Below, piece by piece: positions 37,726 to 51,003 of a stretch of 54,367 bases of DNA. The DNA comes from Glomus cerebriforme. Taxonomy: Eukaryota > Glomeromycota > Glomeromycetes > Glomerales > Glomeraceae. The notes beneath the pieces are model-generated. The model was not told the DNA's origin, did no database searches, and saw nothing but the letters and a program-made list of their open reading frames with translations. The number at the start of each line of letters is the position of its first letter. Position 1 is the stretch's first letter. Made by a program: the position numbers and the translations under genes. The DNA lies in the NCBI GenBank assembly GCA_003550305.1, contig QKYT01000032.1:1-54367 (forward strand), written 5' to 3'.

Positions 37726-39126
37726 ATGGTGTTGATTGATGTTGAACTAATGCCTCAGTATCTTTGTCGATTATCTCAAAAAATGTCTCGTTCAAAATTA
37801 TTTACATGTTTATCTCAACCTAATTTTATTTATGTAAAAAATTCTTTAACGAATATTAATTCTTTCCCATTTTTAGAAAATGTTAAGTTGGTAAAATCAA
37901 TTTTCATATTTTTAAATATAAAAAAAATTTTATCTAAATTCTTTAAAATAATTTACATAGACATGTCCACAAGTAAGGAAGTATGCTTCAAAATCAAAGA
38001 AAAGAAAAAAAGAAAAAATTATGCCATCAACAGCTCTTCCTTTAGCCGATACCCTTAATATACTTAAGGTATATTAAATTTTATGTATTATTATACATAT
38101 ATATACATATATTAGTTCTTTAACTTTTGAATTATGAATAGGCATATGAAATAACTTATCCAGATAGAACTTTAGAATTACATGTAAAAACAAAATTAGA
38201 AAAAGGAAATTCACCAATTCGTGGTTCCGTATCTTTACCAAAACCAATATCTAAAAAAGTAGCATGGCTAGTTTTCGCAAGGGTAAATTAAGTAGTGTAA
38301 ACAAAGCTTGTCTTCTATTGTAGAATTTTATTATATTATATTTTTATTATTATAGGGAAAAAAAGCGGAAGAGGCTAAAGCTGCTGGAGCACATACAGTT
38401 GGTGCCGAAGAATTAATTGCCGAGGTATTAAAAAAAATCCTTTTTTTTTAGAAATTCTAATTTAAATGCTCATGTTCGAAATTTAATATAAATAGATAGC
38501 AGAAGGAAATTTTAATGTTGGAAAATTTGATAAATGTTTATCAACACCAGAATTATATCCTTCATTAACAAAAATTGCAAGAATTTTAGGACCAAAAATG
38601 CTAATGCCTATGGTAAAAAGGGGCACTGTTACTAATGATATTATTGATACTATAAAAAGAATGGATGATAAACTTGGGTTTAATAGTGATAAACTTGGTT
38701 GGATTCATACCGGTAAGTTAAGAATATTAATACTTACTCTATTAAGATTTTTATACAAATAGATCATTTTTGTAGGTATTGGGAAGATTTCTTGGACAAG
38801 TGAGGAAATACAAGGTATTTATTCTTTATTTTGTGCTTAATAATTATAACTCAATTAATACAATTTATTATCAATAAGGCAATATTCAAGCTATCTTGAA
38901 AGAGATAAACGAACTTGGTAAAGGTCAAGATATTAAAAGATCTAATAAGAAAGGTATATATGTGTGTAATATGTTAATATTTGTTACTTTAAATTTACTT
39001 AAAAAAAATTTTTTTTTTTAAGCTGATTTTATTGAAAAAATTGCAATAAATCCAAATATGGGGGAATCTATTCATTTACTTGATTTTAAAGATCTTTTGG
39101 ATTCTCCATCAGTTACAACTAAGTAA
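37726..39126 (+). CDS. MRPL1: Mitochondrial ribosomal protein uL1m
   Basis: Eight exons: 37726-37890, 37961-38068, 38142-38282, 38356-38424, 38496-38712, 38776-38814, 38879-38953, 39023-39126, giving up to 305 residues. The presequence is rich in S, K, R and has no acidic residues after the first few (MSRSKLFTCLSQ), followed by the mitochondrial-L1 stretch RKYASKSKKRKKEK. The L1 core shows SVSLPKPISKKVAWLVFARG, AGAHTVGAEELIAEI, and GPKMLMPMVKRGTVTNDI. It forms the L1 stalk of the mitoribosome. Starts at 37726, 37750 or 37783 are all in frame; the second or third gives the most presequence-like N-terminus. Confidence 0.9.
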
Positions 39127-39435
39127 TAATAAAGAGTCGAGTTATATTGTTGCACATCATAGTTTATGTGTTATTTTATATTGTTAAGCAACCATAAAGA
39201 GTCAGAAACAAAGTGGGATATGGCACAGAAAAATTTATTACTGTGAAATTAATATTTATAACAAATTACAATTATATATGAATATTTTATTTGTATTTGA
39301 TAAAAAGAACTCACTCCATATAATAAATACAGTAATTAAAAAAGTGATTTTTAATGTCTTTTGTGAAAAATTAAATAGTAAATGAAACAATATATGTGTA
39401 CATATACAAGTGTTACCTTTGACACTCTTATCATA
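39127..39435. other. Convergent 3' region, MRPL1 / PEX13
   Basis: 309 bp between two stop codons, AT-rich. Nothing else is seen. Confidence 0.4.
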
Positions 39436-40811
39436 TTAAGAGGTTGCTGTTCTCAATTTATTTTCAAATTCTTCAACACTTAACTCCTTATCCTTATCAT
39501 TATTTACATCATTATTATTGTTAGAGGAAGGTAATAATCCTTTAATATCTTTACCACTTTCGAGATTACATCCTTTATTAATAATTTCAATATAATTTGA
39601 TGGAAACATTCCTTGTTCCCCATTTCTCAATCTTCCTCTCCACCATAGTGAAATATTTCCAAATAAATCAGTTTTACTTAATATGGCAATAATATCACCT
39701 TTACTAAAACTTAATTCAACAGATGATTCACCTTTAAAATCATAAAGAGCTCTGCAAAATTCAAGATTTTGTGGTAAAGAATTTGTTTGAATTATTGGAG
39801 TAGTAATAATTTCATTATTATTACTGGCGCCTTCAGGTGAAGTAATACCATCCAGTTGTCGTTGTTCTTGATGTCTTCTTGAAATAATTTGAATAAACTT
39901 GTGCATTAAATACGGAACACCAAATACAGCAAGTATGAAAAATAATATTGGACGACGCGAATATTTTGTACTTTCTTGATACTGCTGGAAACTACCAGGT
40001 GTTAATTCATTTGGATTAACCGAAGGTCTTTTTCCTGTAATTTTATACCATAAATGCCGTATCCATCTAATTATAGCAAATACGCTTAATACTTGTCCTA
40101 AATAATTACGTAAATTGCCAAATTGCTCTACTACTCCAACCATTGCCATAAATGATGAATGAGTAGCAAAAAATGTAGATTCTAACATCTGTGAGAATCC
40201 ACCAAATGCTCCTACTACAGATTCTATCATATGAAATCCCGCTGCTGTACTTGCTTCCATTCTTTGTGTAAGTGACATCTCTTCAGGTCCACCTGGTCCT
40301 GGTCCCATCATCCCTCCTCCTCCATATCCAAACCGATTATATGGTGACCCATACGACCCGTATGATCCATATGATCCATACGAACCATAACCATATCGAT
40401 TATATGGTGAATATGATGAGTATGATGAACCATAACGGTTATATGGTGTACCATATCCTCCATATGAGCTATAATTTGAATATGGACTGTATCCTGTACT
40501 ATATCCTGTATTATATCCTGTATTATATCCACTAGCTGTACCATAATCTTTAAGAATAAAAGAATCATTTTAGTTACAGGTTAGATTCATATTATCAATA
40601 GGTATCAAAAAAATTTACTTCTATTTGCGAAGCCTGAAGACATTGTGGAAGACATTGTAGAAGGTCTTGCTGGAACAGCAGGAGGTGCATTAGTTGTCGT
40701 CGTAGATGTTTGTTGTTGGATTGTGTTTGTTGCTGGTATTCCATTATTTGAAATTGTTGCAGCTCTTGGAGTTGTTCCATTTCTCTCCCATGGTTTTGGT
40801 GGAGAAGGCAT
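39436..40811 (-). CDS. PEX13: Peroxisomal import protein Pex13
   Basis: Two exons, 40811-40619 and 40547-39436, give 434 residues. The start MPSPPKPWE is typical of Pex13. A Tyr/Gly-rich low-complexity segment follows (GYNTGYNTGYSTGYSPYSNY), then the membrane region with helices near LYKITGK and RPILFFILAVFGVPYLMHKF. An SH3 domain comes last (CRALYDFKGESSVELSFSKG, WWRGRL, GMFPSNYIEII). Pex13 docks the Pex5 and Pex14 receptor complex at the peroxisomal membrane. The YG-rich domain is of the kind that forms a condensate-like import conduit in other species. Transcribed divergently from ARP1. Confidence 0.93.
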
Positions 40812-41195
40812 TGTGATTATAAATTTCTAAAAATCAGAAGCTCCTATATGAAGAGATAATTTATGGTTTGGTAAATTAATTTTTTTTCGTACACCTTCGT
40901 ATTTATCACCTGCGTAACGTAAAAAAATTCACTTGACACTTCGGGTTTTCGATTTCCGAATGTGTGATGATGCTGACGTCATTTGAATCTCAGCAAGTTT
41001 TTTTTGTCAACTCAAAACTCGATCTAGTGATTTGCCTTGTTAGCACGTGATTTTAATATTCTGCAGAGCATGTGTTATTCAACACAAGATCGGCTTTATT
41101 GGCCTTCACAACTAAGGGGTTTGAAACATATCTAGTTGCTAAGGCCTCAGTTATCATTTTTATAATTTAACTTTGATAAATCGTAAATAACTGAA
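40812..41195. promoter_or_regulatory. Divergent promoter PEX13/ARP1
   Basis: 384 bp between divergent start codons. It holds a full CRE palindrome TGACGTCA at 40974-40981, the binding site of bZIP factors such as Atf1/CREB, and a CACGTGAT E-box at 41044-41051. Peroxisome and stress genes are commonly controlled by such sites in fungi, but this is an inference. Confidence 0.6.
40974..40981. promoter_or_regulatory. CRE palindrome (TGACGTCA)
   Basis: Perfect 8-bp CRE, 163 bp upstream of the PEX13 start codon and 215 bp upstream of the ARP1 start codon. The palindrome is seen; the factor that binds it is not. Confidence 0.6.
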
Positions 41196-42959
<1,764 letters not shown>

Positions 42960-43607
42960 TTTATTAGCGTCATATCCATAACATCACGTATATACTCCTT
43001 TTTTATTTCATTATTCAATTATTCATAAACATTCCACTGTAAAATTTCATAATTTACATTCCTTTTAATAATGGCGGTTTAAATGATTACGTAATCATCT
43101 AAACGAAAAAAAATGAAATAGTATACTACATTTTTTGCCAGAATTATTTTTCTTCGGCCGAATTAATAAGGTTTACCATCATGATAAATTTAATATAAAT
43201 GAAATAAAAAACAATTAACATTCAAAATGCATTTCTGAAATAAATCTGTTGTATCAATTTTCTAAGCATTTAAACCTTTCTTTATATTATAGTCTTTAAG
43301 TTGTAGAGCAGGCAAAATATATATAATCTTAGAGATGGTCACAGGGTGGCCATACTATATAAAGACTGGCGATCTTTTGGTCATTAATTAATTCGGCCCA
43401 AACTTATATTATAGTACCGGCCAGAATTAAATTTTTGTGTAATACAAAATTTTGCGTACCCCCAGTGGCAGTATCGCCATCTCCACGTGACTTTTTGGCC
43501 GGCATTACGGCATTAAGAAATTATCCAAGTTAGTGGCGCAGCAATTTTCAAATGTTATAAAAAATAAGTTTATAACTTAATAAAAACTCCCAAAATTCTT
43601 AATTGGC
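42960..43607. other. ARP1 3' region with repeat traces
   Basis: No gene. Less AT-rich patches hold GGCCGAATTAAT, GGCCAGAATTAA and GGCCGGCATTACGGCATTAA near 43157, 43420 and 43498; a related GGCCAGAATTATGACATTAA is at 47284. A CACGTG at 43484-43489 sits among them. These look like termini of small decayed transposons, but no boundary can be fixed. Confidence 0.45.
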
Positions 43608-44546
43608 TGTATTTTTAGTCGCTCTGCAAGTTTACTTAAAGGCCGGAAGGGGGTTTTAAAAGTCGTTTTTGACTTTACATATAAAAAAATAAAAAAATCT
43701 TTTTTGCCGATCATTTCCAAAATGGTTAGATTAATTTTATAAGGTCTATAGGCAAATTTATGTCGATCATTTATTAAGATCACGTGACCACGAAATCAAA
43801 TGAAAAAAAAAAATCAATATTCGCTCTTATTATTTATTAAAAAATTCTAATAAATTATTAGTCTTTATGAAATAATATATACAAATAAACTTAAAAAAAT
43901 AAAAAATTAATATCATTATAAATTTCTAACATATTATTATAATTTTTTATATATTGAAACTTCTTAATTTGCTCTTTCATTTTATTATAAAATTATAATA
44001 ATTTAAAAATTATTGTTTTCCCAAAGTATTTGGTATTTTGTATTTGAATGTTAATATAGAAAATATATAGACACTAAAAAAAATCAAATGATATTAATAA
44101 AAATTTTCATTTCTTCAAATAATACTTCATAATTTTTGTGATATAGCTTGCCAAGTAATTATATTATTAACTTGCAAAGTTTCGCAAATTTAAAATTAAT
44201 TTAAAGTATGTTACTTGAATAATTCACAACTTACCTTAAAGAATTCACAAGTTTTTATATATTCTAAGTGACTCTTTAGATTAACCTTATTAATAACTTG
44301 TACTTAAAACTATATTATTTGATAGTTCTTATCTTTTAAAAGCTAAGAACAAAGTTTTGTTCAGGTTTTATGAGTTGAAAATTTTTTTTGCATTGCGTAA
44401 AGTTCAATTTGACAATTTTTGCCATGATTTTCATGATTACGTGATTTAATAGATTACACCCTTAAAATAAATCAAAAAACGACCTTCAAAATCACCTTTG
44501 CTACTCTAAGTAAACTTGCAGAACGGGCAAAAATACACATATTGCA
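43608..44546. mobile_element. TIR element, about 0.94 kb, non-autonomous
   Basis: Inverted ends of about 65 bp: left about 43610-43680 (GTATTTTTAGTCGCTCTGC, then AAGTTTACTTAAAGGCCGG), right about 44470-44545, whose inverse reads GTATTTTTGCCCGTTCTGC, then AAGTTTACTTAGAGTAGC. The interior is AT-rich with a GATCACGTGACC at 43778-43789 and no coding capacity. No target duplication was found at the ends, so the superfamily is unknown. Confidence 0.65.
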
Positions 44547-44875
44547 TATTTTTTTTAAAAGCTTTATATATTGAGAAAATATTTTTTTTTGCAAAATTTT
44601 TCTGCATCACAGTTAGTTAACTGTACCATCAATCTGGTAACACATTTCAGACATTCTACTTCAGATATTTAGGTAAAAATGAAATGTCAAATGATCAAAC
44701 TGACCATCTTTGACTGTAACTATCAACAAATTAATAATGTATTTTTTTTTTATATTTTATTTTTGTTATTTTTTATTTCACTAATATTTCTTTATTTTTT
44801 TAGGAACAGTTGTAAAAGGAAAAACAAATTATATGGCTGTACCTTTATACTATATTAAACTGATTAAACTTGATA
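44547..44875. other. AT-rich spacer with ORF fragment upstream of hAT-like insertion
   Basis: No gene model. A short inverted motif (GTTAGTTAACTGTACCATC against TGACTGTAACTATC) lies at 44612-44728. From about 44800 the sequence (GGAACAGTTGTAAAAGG) reads as part of the decayed ORF region that continues on the far side of the hAT-like element. Confidence 0.4.
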
Positions 44876-44883
44876 ATATTTAT

Positions 44884-46198
44884 AGGAAATTGCTAAACAT
44901 CGCCTGGGTGATTGTTACCTAGGTGATTATTACCTGGGCAATTGTCACTTGGGTCTTTGATCACGTGACAGATTTAATATTTTTGATTGACCACATGATC
45001 ATGTCATATTTATTTGTATATTATCAAATCTTGTTTTCAGTATAGGTTCGTTTTCTCAGTTTTTCTTTTCTTTTATTTTTATATTCTTACACTTTATTTC
45101 TTACTAACTCTATTTTATTATTTTTAGGTCCTTTAATCCTTCTAGTTCTGCAATTAAGGTTTAGTTTTTTTTCACTTTATGTTTCATTTCTTACTTTTTT
45201 TTTTAGTTTCTGTTTTATATTTCATATTTCATTTTTCATTTTTCACTAATTTTATTTCATTTTTTTAGTTCTTTTGGTTTTACAATTAATAAAGATATAT
45301 TTTTTATTTATTATTTATTTTTTTATTATTATTTCTATCTTATATTTTATTTCTTACTAACTTCATTTTTTTTTACTTTATTTTATTTTTACTTGGCTTT
45401 CTATTATTATCTTTTACTACCTACCTTCTATCATGATCATTTTTTTATTTTTTGTCTCTCATCATTTTTCACCTCTATTACTTCTCATTATTCTATCCTT
45501 TCATCTTCTATCATTTTCTATTACATCATTTCATTTTTCATTATCTCTTTTTCTTTCCTATTTACTTTCCATCATTCCTTTTTATCTCCCATTATTCCTC
45601 TTCATCTCCTATTACTCCTTTTCATCTCCCATCATTCCTCTTTGTCTTCCATTATTCCTTTCGTCTCCCATCATTCCTCTTTGTCTCCATCATTTCTCTT
45701 ATTTCCCATCACCCCTCTTCATTTTCCCATCAATTCTTATCATCTCCTATTGCTCCTTTTCATCTCCCATCACTTCCAATTACTCCTTTTTACTTCCTTT
45801 CATCTACTATTACTTTCTATTACTCCATTGTTATTTTANTTTTTTATTAGCATCTTTCTTCTTGATCATTATAATTTACTTATCTTTTTTATTTATTGTT
45901 ATTGTTTCTTTTATTTGTATCACTTCATTAAAAATAAATAAAATTATAAATATGTGACTTTTAAATTTTAAAAAATTTCATTAGATAANATTATTTTGAA
46001 TAAATATGTTTGCAAAAAAAANTTCTTTTTAAAATCTTTTNCGATAATANAATTTAAGTTTAGCTGATCAAAAATTAGCCAAGTTAAAAAATCAGCCTAT
46101 ACATCATGTGATATATTTGAAAAAAAAATCCCAGGTGATAATTGTCCAGGTGATAATCACTTAGGTGACAATCACCCAAGTAACGTTTAGTAATTCCT
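44884..46198. mobile_element. hAT-like non-autonomous element with 8-bp duplication
   Basis: The terminal inverted repeat of about 70 bp starts AGGAAATTGCTAAACATCGC and has internal GGTGATTATTACCTGGGC steps; its right partner ends ...GTTTAGTAATTCCT. The 8 bases before (44876-44883, ATATTTAT) and after (46199-46206, ATGTTTAT) match at 7 of 8, as expected for hAT target duplication. The left end also has TCACGTGA at 44961-44968. There is no transposase; the core is a pyrimidine-rich tract. It interrupts older repeat-derived DNA. Confidence 0.78.
45040..45920 (+). repeat. Polypyrimidine tract of about 0.9 kb
   Basis: The plus strand is almost only T and C with scattered A: first TTTCTTTTATTTT-type repeats, then from about 45390 many variants of a TTTCATCTCCCATCATTCC unit. 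The open frames here in all three plus frames are products of this composition, not genes. Such a one-sided tract can form a triplex and accounts for the high hydrophobicity of those frames. It fills the core of the hAT-like element. Confidence 0.8.
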
Positions 46199-46257
46199 AT
46201 GTTTATATACTAGTTGCAAAAGAATATATTAATAAGAAAACATAGTTTAGTTCTACA

Positions 46258-46658
46258 ATGTCTTTAGCTAAAACAAATATTTAAATTGCTATAGCAGAAG
46301 GTGTTACAGCAGAATTAATTAGTACTTTAATGCAATTTATTATGAAGTATCGCAATGATACAGGATTAGAAGTTAATGCTAATTAGACTAATTTGGCATA
46401 AAATAATATATTATAGGATTTATCTTTGAATAATCTTCCTAATATGGTTAATTTGAAATATCATAAAGTAAAAGGATATTCTCCTAAGTACTACAAATCA
46501 TCAGTAGAAGATAATTTATCTTTTGTAATAAAATCAAAGGAAGATCATGTATGTATTAAAAACTTGTAGATATTGTTCAAATAGAGATCATAATATTCGT
46601 GAATATGCTAATAAATATAAATCTGATAAAGAAAATACTAATTTACTGGAAGTATAAT
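46258..46658 (+). pseudogene. Decayed zinc-knuckle protein (transposon-derived)
   Basis: Reading from ATG at 46258 gives MSLAKTNI, then stops at four places (TAA, TAG, TAA, TAG) before 46420, each at a codon where a C-to-T change from a Gln codon would restore the frame. After a frame shift the end shows CRYCSNRDHNIREY, a CX2CX4HX4 knuckle with the last Cys replaced by Tyr, followed by KSDKE. This resembles the knuckle of retroelement or transposon proteins. The 5' part is cut off by the hAT-like element. Function: none expected. Confidence 0.55.
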
Positions 46659-46854
46659 GAACTAGACTTGAATTTTTATTGTAAATTGTAAACTGCTAAT
46701 ATTTAAAGTGATTAAAACATATTATTATAAATATATTATTGTATTCAAAATATATTATAAAATATGTTATAAATTGTATTACAGATAATGATGCAGTCCT
46801 GTGAAAATATGATCATATGATACTGGCAGTGATCACAGTGATCACCAGTAGCGG
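46659..46854. other. Spacer with GATCAC-rich inverted repeats
   Basis: AT-rich. A short complex of TGATCAC, GTGATCACAG and CCAGTAGC motifs at 46815-46855 stands out against it, as the end of a small repeat might. No gene is seen. Confidence 0.4.
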
Positions 46855-47885
46855 TAAATAGTAAACTTGATAAAAATTAATATATAAATAATTTCATACA
46901 TATTAAAAACTTTACTTAAATTTTTAAAAGCATATTTATTTAATTATATTTTTTAAATAATTTTACTTAATTTAGTAAAAATGTTTCTAAAGTATTAAAA
47001 TTTTTCTAATTTCTCTGTAAAATTTTTAAAAATAAAAAATCAAATAAAATATATTTCTACATAATTGCAAATAAAACTTTTAAAAATGAAAAAAAAAGAA
47101 AAATGTGTAGTTTATCTTTAGAATATAAGTAATAAACAAATAAATTAGTAGTCACATCACTATCACGTGAAAAATAGAATAAAAATATATCTTCCTAAAA
47201 CAGGTTAAGATTCTTCAAATGCAAATGTAGCCAGTTACATAACAAATAATATGCTTACAAAATTTCACTTTTACATAACTTTTTGGCCAGAATTATGACA
47301 TTAAATGTGACATTAAAAATTAAAGATATGACAAATAAAGCATAATAAATATGATTTCACCTACCAAAAAAATTTTAAATTTCCAGAATACTTAATAAAA
47401 ATGAAAAGTAAAAGATATAATACAAAATAACAAATATTTTTATTATAATCATGTAAAAATGAAATTTTATTAGTAATATTGATAAAAATCATTAAACATT
47501 ACTAGTTATGTAGAAGTAAAAATTTTAAACCTGTTCTAAGAAAATATATACTTTTATTCTGTTTTTCTTATATAATAATAACACAATTATAAATTTATTT
47601 GTTTATTACTTACACTTTAAAAATAAACTAGTACATACTTTCCTTTCTCTTTTTTTTTTAAAATTTTTTAAGTTTTATTTGCAATATATAGAAATATTTT
47701 TTATTTGAATATTTTTTTTAATAAAATAAAAAAATTTTAATATTTTGGAAATACTTTTACTAAATTAACTAAAATTATTTGAAAAATATAATTAAATAAA
47801 CATATTTTAAAGACTAAATAAAGTTATTCAATAGTTATAAAATTATTTATATATTAACTTTCATTAAACTAGTTTAAATATTTAT
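46855..47885. mobile_element. AT-rich foldback element, arms about 330-390 bp
   Basis: The left arm (about 46860-47190) and the right arm (about 47500-47885) pair over most of their length, for example TTAATATATAAATAATTT, TTTAATTATATTTTT, ATTTAGTAAAAATGTTTC and GTGAAAAATAGAATAAAA with decayed partners. TCACGTGA lies at 47163-47170 in the left arm. The loop holds a GGCCAGAATTATGACATTAA repeat end. Pairing was followed by eye and is imperfect, so arm limits are approximate. No coding sequence. Confidence 0.65.
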
Positions 47886-49664
47886 AAAGTTATATTCATT
47901 TTTATTATATTTTTATGCAAGTATTTTATAGTATAATTTAAGCATTTTGGTCAAACAAAATTAGCTTTTATTAAATAAGTAAAGTTGTTTATTGAATATA
48001 AAAATATTTAAATATTAATTTTTATTATACTAAAGTAAATTTTCATAGAATTAATTAAAAATATTTTTATTTATCCATATAAAATATTAAAATATTCATA
48101 TTACTTAATGTATCTAATTATCTAAGTGTTTCTATACTTATTGAATAATTTTACTTATTTATTAAAGGTCAGTTTAGATTACTAAAACATATATGCATAC
48201 AATAACTTTCATTACAAAAAATGATATTTTTAAAAATTTTCTTTAAATTTAATAAAATATATATAAATCATTTTATTCTAATTTGAAATATAAATATTAA
48301 ATAAGTGTTAAAATTTTTTTCTTTTTATTATATATAAAATTAAAATAATTTAAAAATTTTTTGCCTTCTTTATCTTTATTTTTTATCATAAATAAAAATA
48401 TTTTTTAAAATAAAGTTGCAAAGCATAATCAAGATTGAGATAATATCGCTAATAAAATTTGTAATTACTATGTCACATAACTATGATTTTTTAGTCAATT
48501 ATATTTAAAAAAAAAAGAAAAAATAGTATAATATCCTATACTTAGGATACAGGTTAAGAATTTTCAAAATTTTATAGTAATATTAAAAAAGATTTCTAAT
48601 GACTATTAAATCATATGATATTTTATTTTAGTAATTTTACTAAAATTTAAATTTTAGCCTATAATTATATACTTATAAAAAAATAGATAAAAAAATTTAG
48701 ATATAAACAAAGATCTTAAGTAATATATATATAAGTAACAAGAAAATTTAAAAATTTTATAATACAGTAGCTCTATACAAGGTTTTTATTAAAATAAATA
48801 AGTAAACTCAATAACTTTAAAAATAAGTAAACTAATTATATAACAAAAAAATTTTTATTTAATAAAATAAAAATACCAATTATTTTTACTTTTATACTTT
48901 TACTGTTATTTATTTATTTTTATTTACTATTACACAATATACAATTAATATTTCAATAATATCATCTTAATCAAAATATTTTTTATATTATTTTTTTTTA
49001 TCTTTTATAAATTTTAGCATATTATAATTTAAATAATCTTTTTCATAATATTTATTAAATTTGATTGTTTTATTACATATATTTTTTTAAAAATTTTTAT
49101 ATTAAATATTATCAAATTTATCCAAAAAATAAGTAAATGTAATATATGACTTTTTAAAATTTTTACCAGAATTAAGCAAATCAAAATTATGATATTCCTA
49201 ATAAATATTATTAATTTTAAGCAAACTAAGCAAAACTAATCTCTAACTGTTATTAAAACTATATATGACTATGCAAATTTCTTGTTATTTATATATATAT
49301 TAGTATATTCATCAGAAAAAGTTTTTTGGGAGATATATAGCGATATATATCTCTTCATCATTATTTATCACATTAATTATAATATGTGATATATATTGAT
49401 AATAATCAAACTCATTAATGAATTCGATGTGGATAAATAGTGATAAAACATCAGATTTTAAACTAAACGATAAATATCGATAAATATTTAAATGATAAAT
49501 ATCAAATTCGATAAACACCAATAAATATGCTAACAATAAATAACCTGAATGATAANAAATACAAATGATAAAAATTGAAATTTAACCAATATGATAAACA
49601 TTGTGTTTTATAAAGAATAAATAATCCTTTGCATTTATTTTATTATATAAAATATTATATAAAT
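47886..49664. other. Extremely AT-rich, gene-free DNA
   Basis: About 1.8 kb of poly-A/T DNA with no supportable gene. A degenerate match to the tandem units of the foldback element at 3097-5824 (AAGCATTTTGGTCAAACAAA, then AAGTAAAGTTGTTTA) is present near 47940-47990. GATAAA/GATATA-rich stretches follow at 49325-49580. Nothing else is seen. Confidence 0.5.
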
Positions 49665-50040
49665 ATGGAAATAATAATTTTACGCAAGGGCGTTACAACG
49701 CATCCTCCCTTATATCACATGATTAAAATAAAATTTGATTGGTTTTTTTTAAATACATTATTTCCATTTTGTATTTTTTCTTTTTTTTAGGAACAGCAAA
49801 CCCGTTTTTTATTTTTTAGGAATGGTCTTAGAAACTTTGATCGGTGAGTTAATTTTTTTTTGAAATTAAGAACGTTAATATAACACACTAATATTTCTTT
49901 TTTTTTAATTTTATAGGGAATGGTCTTGGAAACTTTGGNTGAGTTGGGATTTTCAAAATGGTTTAAAGAAACGTTAGTATAACACACTAACGTTTCTTTT
50001 TTTTAATTTTGTAAGGAACAACTTTGAGGAAATATCACTA

Positions 50041-50893
50041 ATATTCCTTTTATTTTGTTTCTATAGGAGACACCTTCCTGGAACTGGATTTTGGCTTGAA
50101 GGTAAATTAGAAGGAGATTTTCATTTTTTTTTGGTTTTTTTTGTCTTTGGAACGTCACTAACGTTCCTTTTGCTTTGTTTCTATAGGGAACTGAATTTTG
50201 GCTTAAAGGTAAGTTAGGAGGAGGGGATTTCATTTTTTTTTGTCTTTGGAACGTCACTAACATTTTTTTTACATTTTTTCTTTAGGAGATGCCTTTCTGG
50301 ACCTGGATTTCAGCTTAAGTAAGTTGAAAATGGAGATTTTGGGGATTTTTTTTGGATTTTTTTTTGTCTTTGGAACATTATTAACATTCCTTTTTGTATT
50401 TTTTCTTTAGGGAAGCCTTTTTGGACCTGAACTTCAGCTTGGACTATGAAAGGTAAGTTGGAAGGTGATGTTTGTTTTTTTCTGTCTTTAGAACGTCATT
50501 AACATTCCTTTTAATTCTTTTCTTTAGGAGAAGCCTTTCTGGACCTGGATTTTGGCTTAGGTAAGTTGAAAATGGAGATTTTGGAATTTTTTAGATTTTT
50601 TTTGTCTTTAGAACGTTATTAACGTTCCTTTTTGTATTTTTTCTTTAGGGAACGCCTTCCTGGACTTGGACTTCAATTTGGATTATAGAAGTAAGTTAGA
50701 AGGTTGTGCTTTTCAGATTTTTCTTTTTCTTTGTCTTTTGAACATCATTAACATTCCTTTTTGCTATTTTTTCTTTAGGAAAGCCTTTCTGGACCTGGAC
50801 TTCAGCTTGGATTATAAAGGTAAGTTGGGAGGTAGTATTTGTTTTTTTCTGTCTTTGGAACGTCATTAATATTCCTTTTGCATTTTTTCTTTA
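50041..50893 (+). repeat. Higher-order tandem array of intron-like modules (B)
   Basis: Seven modules with donors near 50102, 50209, 50319, 50453, 50561, 50691 and 50820. The cores (GCCTTTCTGGACCTGG with variations), the GGAACGTNATTAACGTTCC dyads and the CTTTAG acceptors are as in copy A. From 50453 to 50820 it completes one full A-B-C higher-order unit of about 370 bp. Two further, more distant modules of the same design (GGAATGGTCTTGGAAAC cores) lie at 49790-50020. The array is shorter than in copy A, so the unit number changes between copies. Confidence 0.85.
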
Positions 50894-51003
50894 AGTGATG
50901 AATAATTGGATTGACCGGATATCTGTTAAACTATCTGGTCAATTCAGTAGTACAAACAGATCAATCTGAATCCAGTCATTTTTCAGATGGATGACCAGAT
51001 ATA

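Noticed and set aside
40272..40568. Overlapping plus- and minus-strand frames rich in His/Met/Tyr
   Set aside because: They are shadows of the Tyr/Gly-rich repeat segment of PEX13 exon 2.
43464..43482. CAGTGGCAGTATCG resembles the 5' end of U4 snRNA
   Set aside because: The match stops after 14 bases. The next part does not give the stem sequence GAGGTTTATCC or the Sm site, and the stretch belongs to a repeat-rich region.
45393..45957. Open reading frames of 130-180 residues in all three plus frames
   Set aside because: They come from the polypyrimidine tract: hydrophobic, repetitive, with no family resemblance, and equally open in all frames.
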